DNA from: Thermincola ferriacetica
GTDB lineage: Bacteria > Bacillota > Thermincolia > Thermincolales > Thermincolaceae
Assembly (NCBI RefSeq): GCF_001263415.1
Contig: NZ_LGTE01000013.1
Location: forward strand, 32,628 to 96,627
Direction: 5' to 3'
DNA length: 64,000 nt
The notes under the pieces are model-generated. The model saw only the letters and a program-made list of their open reading frames with translations, did not search any database and had not been told where the DNA came from. Positions within the stretch are counted from its first letter, which is position 1. Each line of letters begins with the position of its first letter. The translations under genes and the position numbers were made by a program. Below, one piece after another: positions 45,485-53,131 of the stretch.

Positions 45485-46033
45485 TTGCAGGCTGAACGAT
45501 ATAAATCTCTCGAGGATTATGCGCTTGAACAGGGGGCATTCAGGGCAAAGTTTATCCCGGCGGGCCAGGTGGTGATTGACGAACGGGTTCGCCTGAAATG
45601 TCAGGTGCCGGTTTGCCGGGACTACAACAAACACCTGATGTGCCCACCTCATAACTATTCAGTTGAGCATTTCAAGTCACTTTGCACACGGTATTCATCC
45701 GCATTGCTGGTCCAGGTCAGAAGTGAAGGGTTTGAGCCAAACCAGTTAACAGAAGCGGAGATAAAACTGCATCTGATAATTAATAAAGTTGAAGGTAAGG
45801 CGCTTACCGACGGGTATTACCTGGCAGCCGGTTTTATTGCGTCATCATGCAAGCTTTGTCCCGAATGTGTAGGGTACCATTCCGGAGAACCCTGCCGTCA
45901 TCCGTATGAAGCACGTCCGAGCATTGAATCAATGGGCGTAGATATCTTTAAGACATCAAAAAATGCCGGGCTTGATTTCCAGTTTGGATTATCAACGGAG
46001 GTGATTTATACCGGCTTACTGTTGATTGATTAG
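45485..46033 (+). CDS. DUF2284 cysteine-rich protein, second intact paralog
   Basis: A 182-residue protein. TTG 45485 follows AAGGAAGG; a GTG at 45476 is possible. Cysteine clusters CQVPVCRDYNKHLMCPPH and SSCKLCPECVGYHSGEPC match those of the DUF2284 protein at 40647, while the rest is strongly diverged. Placement between the VWA gene and the methyltransferase ties this family to the methyltransfer system. Probable Fe-S or Zn binding; role unknown. Confidence 0.78.
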   Translation: MQAERYKSLEDYALEQGAFRAKFIPAGQVVIDERVRLKCQVPVCRDYNKHLMCPPHNYSVEHFKSLCTRYSSALLVQVRSEGFEPNQLTEAEIKLHLIINKVEGKALTDGYYLAAGFIASSCKLCPECVGYHSGEPCRHPYEARPSIESMGVDIFKTSKNAGLDFQFGLSTEVIYTGLLLID

Positions 46034-46096
46034 GAATTGCCGTACGCCATCAGGCTGAAGGCAAAAAATAATAAAAATATTTAGGAGGGATTTGAG

Positions 46097-47173
46097 TTGG
46101 GAAATGAGTTCAAGAGTGAAATGACAGGTTTGGAAAGGGCTCTGGCGGCGCTTAGTTACAAAAAGCCGGACAGGGTACCGGTGGCTTCTCTGGTTTGCGG
46201 GGCAGCCCGGCGGGTATTAGGTGTTACATATGACAAGTGGTCTCAGGATGCTGACCTTATTGCTGATTCATTGTTACAGACACACCAGATTATGAATAAT
46301 GAATTTGACATTTTTGTAATGTTGGTTGACCTCTCAGTAGAAGCGGGATCATTTGGGCAAAAGGTGATTTTCCCTATAGAAAGTACTGCATATGCTGATC
46401 CCGATGATCCGTTGATTAAAACAGTAGATGATTACAGGAGAATTCCCAGGATAAACCCGCGCGAGACCGGACGGATGAAGGTTGTTATCGAAGCTACCGC
46501 CAAAGTCGCCAAGGCGAAAGCCAAAGAATACGGCGTCTGCGGGTTTGTGTATGCTCCCCTGGGTGTAATCGGGGCTATGAGGGGCCACGAAAAAATGTTT
46601 ATCGATTGTATCAAGAACAGGGATGCCATCATTGAAGCCTGTGAAATAATTACCCCTGTTCTTGAGGAATATGCTGTGGCTCAAGTTGAAGCAGGGGCTC
46701 AGGCAATAGTAATAGATACCCTTTATGCTTCTGCCACTATCATGAGTCCAAAGATGTGGGAAGCTATTGAAGCTCCTTTTGCCAAGCGGATCGCCGATGC
46801 CGTAAGAAAAGCCGGAGGAGCTGTTGTTCTCCATAACTGTGGCGGAGGTATTTACTTTGATGTACAGCAGAAATGGACTAATCCAGTTGCCATCTCCCAC
46901 GCATATCCAGCGGCCGACTGCAAGACATGGGAAGAGCATGCCGCCAAATGGGGCAAGAAAATAGTGTCCATTGGGTACCTTGAGCCTGCCAAAGTCGGTA
47001 TGTTCTGGAACGAAGAACAGGTTATGGAAGAAGCCCGCAAATGTATTGAGACCTATAAAGACTGTGACGGCGGTTTTATCCTATCAACCGGCTGTGAATT
47101 CCCCCCGAACGGTACATTAATTAATGCCATGGCAATAATTAAGGCTGCCAAGGCTTACGGTTCGTACAAGTAA
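46097..47173 (+). CDS. UroD-family corrinoid methyltransferase (MtaA/CmuA-like)
   Basis: A 358-residue TIM-barrel protein starting with TTG behind TAGGAGGGA. It has the MtaA-type zinc motif VVLHNCGGG (H-x-C) near residue 247 and a late cysteine in LSTGCEFPPN near 333. True uroporphyrinogen decarboxylases lack these and have an arginine-rich substrate pocket, so it is more likely a methyltransferase moving a methyl group to or from a corrinoid protein. A matching corrinoid protein is encoded 1.1 kb downstream. The natural methyl donor or acceptor cannot be told from sequence. Confidence 0.82.
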   Translation: MGNEFKSEMTGLERALAALSYKKPDRVPVASLVCGAARRVLGVTYDKWSQDADLIADSLLQTHQIMNNEFDIFVMLVDLSVEAGSFGQKVIFPIESTAYADPDDPLIKTVDDYRRIPRINPRETGRMKVVIEATAKVAKAKAKEYGVCGFVYAPLGVIGAMRGHEKMFIDCIKNRDAIIEACEIITPVLEEYAVAQVEAGAQAIVIDTLYASATIMSPKMWEAIEAPFAKRIADAVRKAGGAVVLHNCGGGIYFDVQQKWTNPVAISHAYPAADCKTWEEHAAKWGKKIVSIGYLEPAKVGMFWNEEQVMEEARKCIETYKDCDGGFILSTGCEFPPNGTLINAMAIIKAAKAYGSYK

Positions 47174-47314
47174 TTATTTTAGTTCGCCTCCGGTATTCAT
47201 TTCAAACAACCTACTATATAAGTCAGTTGAAGCTAATTAAAAGTTAACAGTATGATCAGGTGCCTTCCGGATTTTTCATCCGGACCGGTCATGGGGAACT
47301 GAGGGGGTGAGAAG

Positions 47315-48202
47315 GTGAAAATAAAAATAATCAGCGGTTTTTTAGGCGCCGGTAAGACAACCTGTGTCAAAAACGTGATAAAGAAGGCAGGCGGTGATAT
47401 CGCTGTAATCGTGAACGAGTTTGGTGATGTGGGAATTGATGCTGAACTGGTCAGCAAGGGAGATGCCGTTGACATGGTGGAACTCCCCAGTGGTTGTATT
47501 TGCTGTACTCTTGCCAATGACCTCGTTTCGGCGGTCAAAGAGATCAAAACCAAATATAACCCCAAAAGACTTGTCATAGAGCCATCGGGGCTGGCCGTAC
47601 CATCGGGAATCCTGGAGGCCCTGGAACCCATTAAGGAAGAATATGGGCTGGAATTTGAAGGCATTATCGGAATTATAGACGCCGATAGTTTTCTGGCCAA
47701 TATTCACTCCGGGTTATTTGGCGATTTTTATACTGACCAGCTTGCAAATTCCGATATTATACTGATCAACAAGATTGACCTGGTTAACGAGAACACGGTG
47801 AAAGCTATAGAGGAAGAACTGGCAAAACATAACCAGCATGCAATCCTGCTTCAGACCGTAAACTGTGAGACCGACCTTCCTGACATTATAAGGGAACACG
47901 GGGCCGATTATCTGCACCTTCATTTTTACCATGATTTTGACTCCCTGGCAATAACTTCTGACAAGGCATTTAACAGCAACCAGCTGGAGGAGATTTTGAA
48001 GGAAATGAAGGCCGGAAAATACGGTAATATTTACAGGGCCAAGGGAATCTACAAAACACCGGACGGCGGCGCCGCAAAGATGGATTATGTACAGGGTAAT
48101 TACGGTTTTGAGAAGTTTCCCGAGACAAATGAGAGTAAATTAATTTTTATTGGTAAGGAATTCGACAGGAAAGCATTGGAACAGCGGTTGGATGTCTTGT
48201 GA
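47315..48202 (+). CDS. CobW/COG0523-family GTPase metal chaperone
   Basis: A 295-residue GTPase starting with GTG. It has Walker A GFLGAGKTT, the metal-binding GCICCTL motif, Walker B EPSGLAVPSG and the guanine motif NKIDL. The CobW C-terminal domain is present but short. COG0523 proteins deliver metals (Zn, Co, Ni, Fe) to target proteins. Next to a corrinoid protein and an AAA+/VWA pair, delivery of cobalt or assembly of the corrinoid enzyme is plausible (inference). Confidence 0.9.
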   Translation: MKIKIISGFLGAGKTTCVKNVIKKAGGDIAVIVNEFGDVGIDAELVSKGDAVDMVELPSGCICCTLANDLVSAVKEIKTKYNPKRLVIEPSGLAVPSGILEALEPIKEEYGLEFEGIIGIIDADSFLANIHSGLFGDFYTDQLANSDIILINKIDLVNENTVKAIEEELAKHNQHAILLQTVNCETDLPDIIREHGADYLHLHFYHDFDSLAITSDKAFNSNQLEEILKEMKAGKYGNIYRAKGIYKTPDGGAAKMDYVQGNYGFEKFPETNESKLIFIGKEFDRKALEQRLDVL

Positions 48203-48247
48203 GAATGGTTTAACCAAAAGCAAACATTTTAAGGAGGAGATTGGAAA

Positions 48248-48913
48248 ATGGCAACTGCGGAAAGAGAGAAGGAGTTGTTTGAGGCACTGAAACAGGGAGT
48301 TATCGATTATGATGAAGATGCGGTAAGGGAAACCGCCCAGGCCTGTGTGGATGAGGGCGTTGATGCTTATACCGCCGTGTTCGAGGGCCTGGTAGAAGGC
48401 ATGAACGAAGTCGGCAGGCTTTACGAAGAGCAGGAGTATTTCGTTCCCGAAATCCTGATGTGCGCTGACGCTCTTTATGCGGGCCTGGATATCCTTAAGC
48501 CCCATATCGAGAAAAAGGATATGGGCGTAAAGGGTACGGTTGTCATGGGTGTTGTCCAGGGTGACGTGCACGATATCGGCAAGAACATCGTCAAGATGAT
48601 GTTTGATGTGGCCGGATTTGAGGTTCATGACCTGGGCCGGGACGTTCCCCTGGAAAAATTCGTGGAGGAACAGCTCAGGGTTGACTCAGACCTGCTCTGT
48701 CTTTCGGCCATGATGACCACCACCATGGTAGGGATGCCTGAGGTTATCAAGAAGGTCAAGGAGAAGAACCCCAAGTGTAAGATTATGATCGGCGGCGCGC
48801 CTGTATCCGAGGACCTGGCAGACAAGTGGGGCGCAGACGGGTTTGCCAAGGACGCCAATAATGCCCTGAAAGAGGCTCTGAACATGGTTAAAGCTTTGAA
48901 AGACATGCAGTAA
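48248..48913 (+). CDS. Methyltransferase corrinoid protein (MtmC/MtbC/MttC-like)
   Basis: A 221-residue protein with AAGGAGG before the ATG. An N-terminal helical cap domain (about 1-90, with MNEVGRLYEEQEYFVPEI) and a Rossmann-like B12-binding domain are present. The latter has the base-off motif D-x-H-x-x-G (GDVHDIGKNIV) near residue 98, LCLSAMMTTTM and IGGAPV. It carries the methyl group between two methyltransferases. The substrate-specific MtxB partner is not seen in the window, though the UroD-type protein can serve as the second transferase. Confidence 0.94.
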   Translation: MATAEREKELFEALKQGVIDYDEDAVRETAQACVDEGVDAYTAVFEGLVEGMNEVGRLYEEQEYFVPEILMCADALYAGLDILKPHIEKKDMGVKGTVVMGVVQGDVHDIGKNIVKMMFDVAGFEVHDLGRDVPLEKFVEEQLRVDSDLLCLSAMMTTTMVGMPEVIKKVKEKNPKCKIMIGGAPVSEDLADKWGADGFAKDANNALKEALNMVKALKDMQ

Positions 48914-48931
48914 TTCATAACGGGTTTAACA

Positions 48932-48970
48932 TTAATTTAAGGGTTTGCACCGGGCAAACCCTTAAATTAA
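48932..48970. terminator. Long perfect hairpin closing the methyltransfer locus
   Basis: A perfect 17-bp stem, TTAATTTAAGGGTTTGC with its complement around a five-base loop, begins 19 bases after the corrinoid gene's stop. The T-tract is poor, but the stem starts AT-rich, so it may work in either direction. It marks the border to the accessory island. Confidence 0.7.
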
Positions 48971-49022
48971 TTATCATTCCACTAACTTATCCTGGTTTTG
49001 CTTGAGTTAGCATGTTTTTAAT

Positions 49023-49410
49023 TTATATAGGTCTCTTGATTTTAAATAGGTGAGGGTTGCGAACTTTTGTATAGATATTGGTTGTAACAATAATGGTATG
49101 GCCGAGTAAATTCTGGACGTAACCGATATCAGTTCCAGCTTCCAAAAGGTGTGTAGCAAAACAATGGCGAAGAGAATGGCAGGTCACCGTTTTATGGATG
49201 CCTGCTTTTTTTACTGCTTTTTCAAAAATCTTTTGCACAGCACGTGTGGTGTATTTGCCACCTCTTTGGCAAAACAGGAATTTTTCGGTCAGGCCTGGGA
49301 CGGGCAATTTCTCCAAAAGAAAAATCGGACTGATATAATTCAACATAAAGAAATCTTAAAGCATTGATGGTTTGATTGACTGTAGCGGGAAACGTAATAG
49401 CATAACCCAC
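49023..49410 (-). pseudogene. Decayed tyrosine recombinase (integrase) gene
   Basis: The minus strand encodes an N-terminal piece (49410 to about 49300, GYAITFPATVNQTINALRFL ... FGEIARPRPDRKIPVLPK) typical of the SAM-like arm of XerD/IntI integrases. It is fused out of frame to the C-terminal catalytic piece (to 49023). The catalytic piece keeps HSLRHCFATHLLEAG, LLGHTIIVTTNIYT and the tyrosine, but the middle of the protein (first catalytic Arg and about 80-100 residues) is missing. The gene reads away from the cassette-like region that follows and has a LexA box at its promoter, as integron integrases often do. Confidence 0.8.
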
Positions 49411-49414
49411 TCCT

Positions 49415-49428
49415 CGAACATTTGTTCT
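49415..49428. promoter_or_regulatory. LexA (SOS) box upstream of the integrase remnant
   Basis: CGAACATTTGTTCT fits the Gram-positive LexA consensus CGAAC-N4-GTTCG/T. It lies directly upstream of the ribosome binding site of the minus-strand integrase remnant. The same 14-mer occurs at 58764-58777. Confidence 0.75.
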
Positions 49429-49550
49429 TTTACTTTTCTTCTATAATATGGTAAAATATAATAAATATCAACAATTTTTTATTCAGCGAAAAAATTTCAT
49501 ATATGGTTGATTTTTATAATTTTATTTTTACTTAGTTCACATATAGAAGT

Positions 49551-49562
49551 GTTAGGCGAAAT
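49551..49562 (+). repeat. attC/attI-like core site GTTAGGCGAAAT, left copy
   Basis: GTTAGGC fits the integron core consensus GTTRRRY, and the 12-mer GTTAGGCGAAAT is repeated exactly at 62147-62158. The complementary CGCCTAA occurs at 50586-50592 at the end of the TIR gene, so the TIR gene is bracketed by inverted core sites. Integrase cleavage here is inferred. Confidence 0.55.
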
Positions 49563-49593
49563 GGGACCAACTTAGGAGGGTAACGAAATCATT

Positions 49594-49713
49594 ATGAGTC
49601 TATCCGCCGAACGTGTATTAGAAGACTTAGTAAGTTACGTAAAATGTCAAGGCTAAGTCTTATCATCAGAAGCTTTAAAAGTTTTTACAGAAGTTGAATA
49701 CTTATGTCGAGAA
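49594..49713 (+). pseudogene. Out-of-frame Clp-N-like start of the TIR gene
   Basis: From ATG 49594 (AGGAGG 13 bases upstream) the frame reads MSLSAERVLEDLVSYVKCQG, then a TAA at 49654, then continues VLSSEALKVFTEVEYLCREN. That is the first helices of a Clp-N domain. The rest of the domain continues in a different frame inside the 49704-50591 gene (SDEFFFVLLKETPLLQQII). So the full N-terminus appears to carry one nonsense codon and one frameshift, and the TIR protein may start at 49704 only by default. Confidence 0.55.
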
Positions 49714-50591
49714 AACAATGTCTGCCTTTTTCAGATGAATTCTTTTTTGTGTTACTTAAGGAAACGCCTTTACTTCAACAGATTATAAAAAAGTATGGTG
49801 GGGATCCAGACTTAGCCTTACCGGTACTTTATAAAAAATTTGAAGAACGTGACGAATCGAACAGCGGGTTTGACTATGATTCATCGGAATTGTATTCTAA
49901 TGAACATTTTAGAAAAACTGTAACTAGGTCACGAATTCTGGATTTTGCTATAGAAAGTGCAACTAAAAGGAGAAGCAAAGAAATTGGAGTTATTGAACTT
50001 ATCGAAGCAATTTTAAATTATCATGAAGAAAACTGGCCAGTATGGGAGAACGGAAATTACTTTGACGAACGACTTCATACTCCTTTTAATACAATTTCTC
50101 ATGTCGCTGGTGTTTATTGCGAATATTTATGGGTGAATTTAGAAGATGTTCGCAAAGAGTTAAAAGAAATTGAAAAATATGACTTAGCGATATCGTTTGC
50201 TGGTGAGGATAGAGAAATAGCAAGAAATATTGCCGAGTTAATGTCACAACAAGAATTTAAGGTTTTTTTCCATGAATACGAAAACGCCGAACTATGGGGT
50301 AAAGATTTGTACTCGCACCTTTCCGAAGTCTATTCAAAAAAGGCCAAGTTTTGCTTAATGATTGTTTCAAAAAATTATGCTTGTAAACAGTGGACAAATA
50401 TTGAGAGAAAAGCCGCACAGGCTAAAGCCTTTCAAGAAAACTCAGAATACATTTTACCCCTAAGACTAGATGATACAGAAATCCCTGGGCTATTACCAAC
50501 AATAGGTTATATAGATTTAAGACAGCATACAATTACTGAAGTGGTAGAGTTATTAAAAAAGAAAATTAGGTTTGGTCAGCACATCGCCTAA
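49704..50591 (+). CDS. TIR-domain protein with Clp-N-like N-terminal domain
   Basis: A 295-residue protein. Residues 1-125 resemble the second to last helices of a Clp-N double repeat (SDEFFFVLLKETPLL and ILDFAIESATKRRSKEIGVI). Residues about 150-290 form a TIR domain with YDLAISFAGEDREIARNIAE, FKVFFHEYENAELWGKDL, KFCLMIVSKNYACKQWTNIE (candidate catalytic Glu) and YIDLRQH. Bacterial TIR effectors cleave NAD and act in antiphage defence (family knowledge). The gene ends inside a CGCCTAA core site, as cassette genes do. No sensor gene is adjacent. The 5' end seems damaged (see 49594-49713). Confidence 0.8.
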   Translation: MSRKQCLPFSDEFFFVLLKETPLLQQIIKKYGGDPDLALPVLYKKFEERDESNSGFDYDSSELYSNEHFRKTVTRSRILDFAIESATKRRSKEIGVIELIEAILNYHEENWPVWENGNYFDERLHTPFNTISHVAGVYCEYLWVNLEDVRKELKEIEKYDLAISFAGEDREIARNIAELMSQQEFKVFFHEYENAELWGKDLYSHLSEVYSKKAKFCLMIVSKNYACKQWTNIERKAAQAKAFQENSEYILPLRLDDTEIPGLLPTIGYIDLRQHTITEVVELLKKKIRFGQHIA

Positions 50592-50604
50592 ACCAGCTAA
50601 GTTA

Positions 50605-51176
50605 GTGCGCCAAGCAAAGCTTGGTTCTTCTAGCAGGGTGAAAGTCGCTGTCGGGTAAGGCCTAACCAGCCACCCGTATCGAGTGTTGCGCCGAAACTGG
50701 TAACAGTTAGGTGAAGCGTACACAGAGAACCATATAGGCCATAGGGAGAACCGTAGCTCCCGAAGCATATACAGCCCCGTCAATGGCGGAAAATGCAGGC
50801 GGCGACGTGTTTAACGCCACGGAAGCCAACACAAAGGAATCGTTAGAGTGAGATTCCGGAGGGTTTGCCGGGGTCCAAGCACATGGCATGTATGGAGAGA
50901 AGTACCAGGAACTTGGGAGGCCCTGTCGGTTCCAACCAACTCGGTTTCTACCAAAATGCCGAAAGAATCCTAATATAAATGGCTAAATCGAAGGAGCCAA
51001 AGGCGGAGCTTCAACTGGATGGAATTTCGGAAAACCCTGGACAGATACAAAATATTGCGGCCTCGAATAATGGAGAGTCGTAACTGCCAGTTAGAACTTG
51101 AATTTGATTTTGTCTGATTACGGAAGTGAGTATTACTGAAGAGTCCGGTGCGGTAGTTCCGCACGCCGGGATCTGT
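50605..51176 (+). mobile_element. Group II intron remnant with internal deletion
   Basis: It starts with the 5' boundary GTGCG and the conserved domain I run-in (GCAGGGTGAAAGTC, GGGTAAGGCCTAACCAG). It continues through structured domain I-III sequence to a start for the intron reverse transcriptase at 50979. A domain V hairpin lies at 51141-51176 (GAGTCCGGTGCGG ... CCGCACGCCGGGATCTGT). Almost the whole reverse transcriptase gene is missing and domain VI is not recognisable. The left flank is the end of the TIR gene. The right flank is the middle of a TauE gene. Confidence 0.8.
50979..51083 (+). pseudogene. N-terminal scrap of intron reverse transcriptase
   Basis: 34 codons (MAKSKEPKAELQLDGISENP ... 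NNGES, then TAA) have the sense of the beginning of a group II intron-encoded protein. The polymerase, maturase and endonuclease parts have been deleted down to the domain V region. Confidence 0.7.
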
Positions 51177-51485
51177 GCGGGGGTTGGCGGGGGATTAATA
51201 AAGATTCCGGTAATGTATTTGTTGATGGGTGTCCCCCTAAAAGTGGCTGCCGCCACCAGCAACTTTATGATCGGAGTTACCGCAAGCGCCAGTGCGTTTG
51301 TATATTATCTGAACGGAAACATAGATGCAGCGGCGGCAGTCCCCGTGGCCCTGGGAGTGTTTGGCGGGGCTGCCGTAGGAACCCGCATTAATGAGCGAAT
51401 TTCCACACGGTCCCTGAAGAAAGTGTTTATATTTGTGTTTATCTATATAGCAATTCAGATGTTTATCAAGGGTTTCAGGGGGTAG
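51174..51485 (+). pseudogene. TauE/SafE-type exporter gene lacking its 5' half
   Basis: The frame encodes GVGGGLIKIPVMYLLMGVPL and KVAAATSNFMIGVTASASAF followed by two more membrane segments. This is the second half of a TauE/SafE anion exporter, whose repeat motif G-x-GGG-x-x-x-x-P is where homology starts. Full proteins have about 260-280 residues; only about 105 remain. Upstream, the frame runs into intron domain V sequence with a chance GTG at 51126. The DUF1634 partner gene is intact three bases after the stop. Confidence 0.8.
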
Positions 51486-51488
51486 CCG

Positions 51489-51848
51489 ATGAATCAGAAG
51501 AGTATTGATATCAACCGGATACTGGCAATGCTGCTGCGGGCTGGTTCAGCTTTAAGCGTAGTCCTGATGGCCGCCGGAATGGCACTTGCATTGGCAGCAG
51601 ACGGAGGCCTGGAGGGACAACGGGCGGTGGGCCTGGGCTTTTTTCAGGTAATTGCCGGGGTAATGGAATTGAATCCCCCGGCCGTAATGACACTTGGCAT
51701 CCTTGTCCTGTTATTTACTCCGTTTCTCAGGGTAATAGGCGCCTTCCTTTCATTTCTCCTGATTGAAAAGGATATCAAATACAGCCTGATTTCTTTTGGG
51801 GTCCTGCTGATTATGACACTAAGTCTGCTGGTCCCCGGGCTGCACTAG
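51489..51848 (+). CDS. DUF1634 membrane protein
   Basis: A 119-residue protein with three hydrophobic segments (IDINRILAMLLRAGSALSVV, LNPPAVMTLGILVLLF, LISFGVLLIMTLSLLV). It matches DUF1634 proteins, which are habitually encoded directly after a TauE/SafE exporter. Here the exporter has lost its first half, so this gene may be orphaned. Function unknown, probably an accessory subunit. Confidence 0.82.
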   Translation: MNQKSIDINRILAMLLRAGSALSVVLMAAGMALALAADGGLEGQRAVGLGFFQVIAGVMELNPPAVMTLGILVLLFTPFLRVIGAFLSFLLIEKDIKYSLISFGVLLIMTLSLLVPGLH

Positions 51849-51856
51849 GTTATGAT

Positions 51857-51891
51857 AAAGGAGCGGGTTCACAGGAACCTCTCCTTTTTTG
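51857..51891 (+). terminator. Rho-independent terminator
   Basis: AAAGGAG-CGGGTTC pairs with GGAACCT-CTCCTTT around ACA and is followed by T residues. Confidence 0.85.
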
Positions 51892-52046
51892 CAATCTTAT
51901 GGAGAATAAATAAGATTGTAACATTAGTGGAAAAAGAAGGGATTATGGAGGTTTGTGTAGAATTAGAAATTATTATTGCAATTTTCAGTATTTAAGATTT
52001 GCTTTGATTTCAACTCACTACCGTTCCTCCTGCTCCTCAACATTCG

Positions 52047-52508
52047 TTAACCAGCCTTCCTGAATACTGTGGAGGAAAGAACGTGGAGGAGTTCTCGGAG
52101 GAAGGAGCGGGCTTGGTCTTCGGAGGGGAAGAGGTACAGTTCCCTCCCGAGCCACTCACCAGACAGGCCCTTCCGCTTCTTCACTGTCTGTCTTAAATGC
52201 TCCCGAGCAGTCTCCGTAAGTTCGAACGGTGCTTGGAAGCCTACACCGTAGGAGTAGCCTTTAGCCTCTGGCGGAAGGCTTGACTTGCTTAAGCGAACGA
52301 GGTAGACCTCAGGCACTCCAAGAATACGGCAGATCGCTGCGTAACGAGTCATCGTGCTATCTCCAGTCTCAAGAGAATCCACCCACGAATGTGACGCTGT
52401 CTCTAGATACCCGTCTAGTAGTGCCTCAGCTAGCTCCGGAGCGAGCTGTCCGGTTGCCACCTCAAGAGCCATCTGCCGGCGTTCCATGTCTGTCCAGCTG
52501 ATGAACAC
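52047..52508 (-). CDS. Hypothetical protein of the mobile element
   Basis: A 153-residue protein. GTG 52508 is chosen because GGGAGG lies eight bases upstream; the frame extends to a TTG at 52526 that contains this site. The middle (DSTMTRYAAICRILGVPEVYLVRL) is reminiscent of helix-turn-helix or Cro-like segments. The end (FPSEDQARSFLRELLHVL) is helical. No family was recognised. It is the last gene of the leftward group and may be regulatory. Confidence 0.6.
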   Translation of the reverse strand: MFISWTDMERRQMALEVATGQLAPELAEALLDGYLETASHSWVDSLETGDSTMTRYAAICRILGVPEVYLVRLSKSSLPPEAKGYSYGVGFQAPFELTETAREHLRQTVKKRKGLSGEWLGRELYLFPSEDQARSFLRELLHVLSSTVFRKAG

Positions 52509-52557
52509 AGGTTTCACCTCCCTCAATGGGTTTTTTTGTCTTGTACGGAAATTATCT

Positions 52558-52866
52558 TTAAGCGTTGACGGCAGCTGAAGGAGTCGGAGACTCTTCCACT
52601 TGACCGTCTACGAGGTCTAGAAACTCATCTGTAGACATCGCCTTATACTCCTCCCACGTCAAAGTTGGAACTCGCTTCAAACCGAGTTTCCTAGCGCATG
52701 ATTCACATAGGCCGTCTCTCCGTGGAACCGAAGTTACCATAGGTGCACGGTGTCCATCCGGATAGATTATCCAGCAAAGAGTTCTTGGTAGGCGGTAACG
52801 GAGTGGAAGACCACACCTCTTACAGAAATCAAACATCGTCGGACGCTCATCAACTCTCTGACTCAA
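52558..52866 (-). CDS. Small zinc-ribbon-like protein of the mobile element
   Basis: A 102-residue protein starting with TTG, eight bases after AAAGGAGG on the minus strand. Two CxxC pairs (CKRCG near residue 15 and CESC near 54) could bind one zinc. The C-terminal third is acidic. No family was recognised. A regulatory or DNA-binding role is possible. Confidence 0.62.
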   Translation of the reverse strand: MSQRVDERPTMFDFCKRCGLPLRYRLPRTLCWIIYPDGHRAPMVTSVPRRDGLCESCARKLGLKRVPTLTWEEYKAMSTDEFLDLVDGQVEESPTPSAAVNA

Positions 52867-53008
52867 CTGAGAAACCTCCTTTCGAGAGTTATGATTTAAT
52901 TATAATGGAAGGAAAAGGAACTTAAAAGTTGAAGAAAAGTGAGGAAAACCATCGAACCAACGAAAAATCGAAATCGGTTTGTCCTCAGTTTCCGGCGCAG
53001 GAGGAAGC

Positions 53009-53116
53009 CCTACGTTGCTGCTCTAAGCGAGCAACGTAGGCCTCCTACGCCTCGTAGGTAAAACAACCAACGAAAAATCATATTTATATAGGCCCCGGGG
53101 TTTTCGTTGGTTGTTT
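53009..53116. repeat. Cluster of palindromes downstream of the primase gene (origin- or terminator-like)
   Basis: Three adjacent inverted repeats are present: CCTACGTTGCT/AGCAACGTAGG (53009-53040), CCTACG/CGTAGG (53044-53057) and AAACAACCAACGAAAA with its perfect 16-base complement (53061-53116, loop 24 bases). The motif ACCAACGAAAAATC also recurs at 52956-52969. The last hairpin can terminate the leftward primase transcript. The density of repeats next to a replication gene also fits an origin. Confidence 0.6.
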
Positions 53117-53131
53117 CTTCGTTAGAGCTTG

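Noticed and set aside
51126..51176. GTG 51126 as a genuine start of the TauE-like gene
   Set aside because: The first 16 codons coincide with intron domain V, and homology to TauE begins only at the GVGGG motif, so the start is fortuitous.
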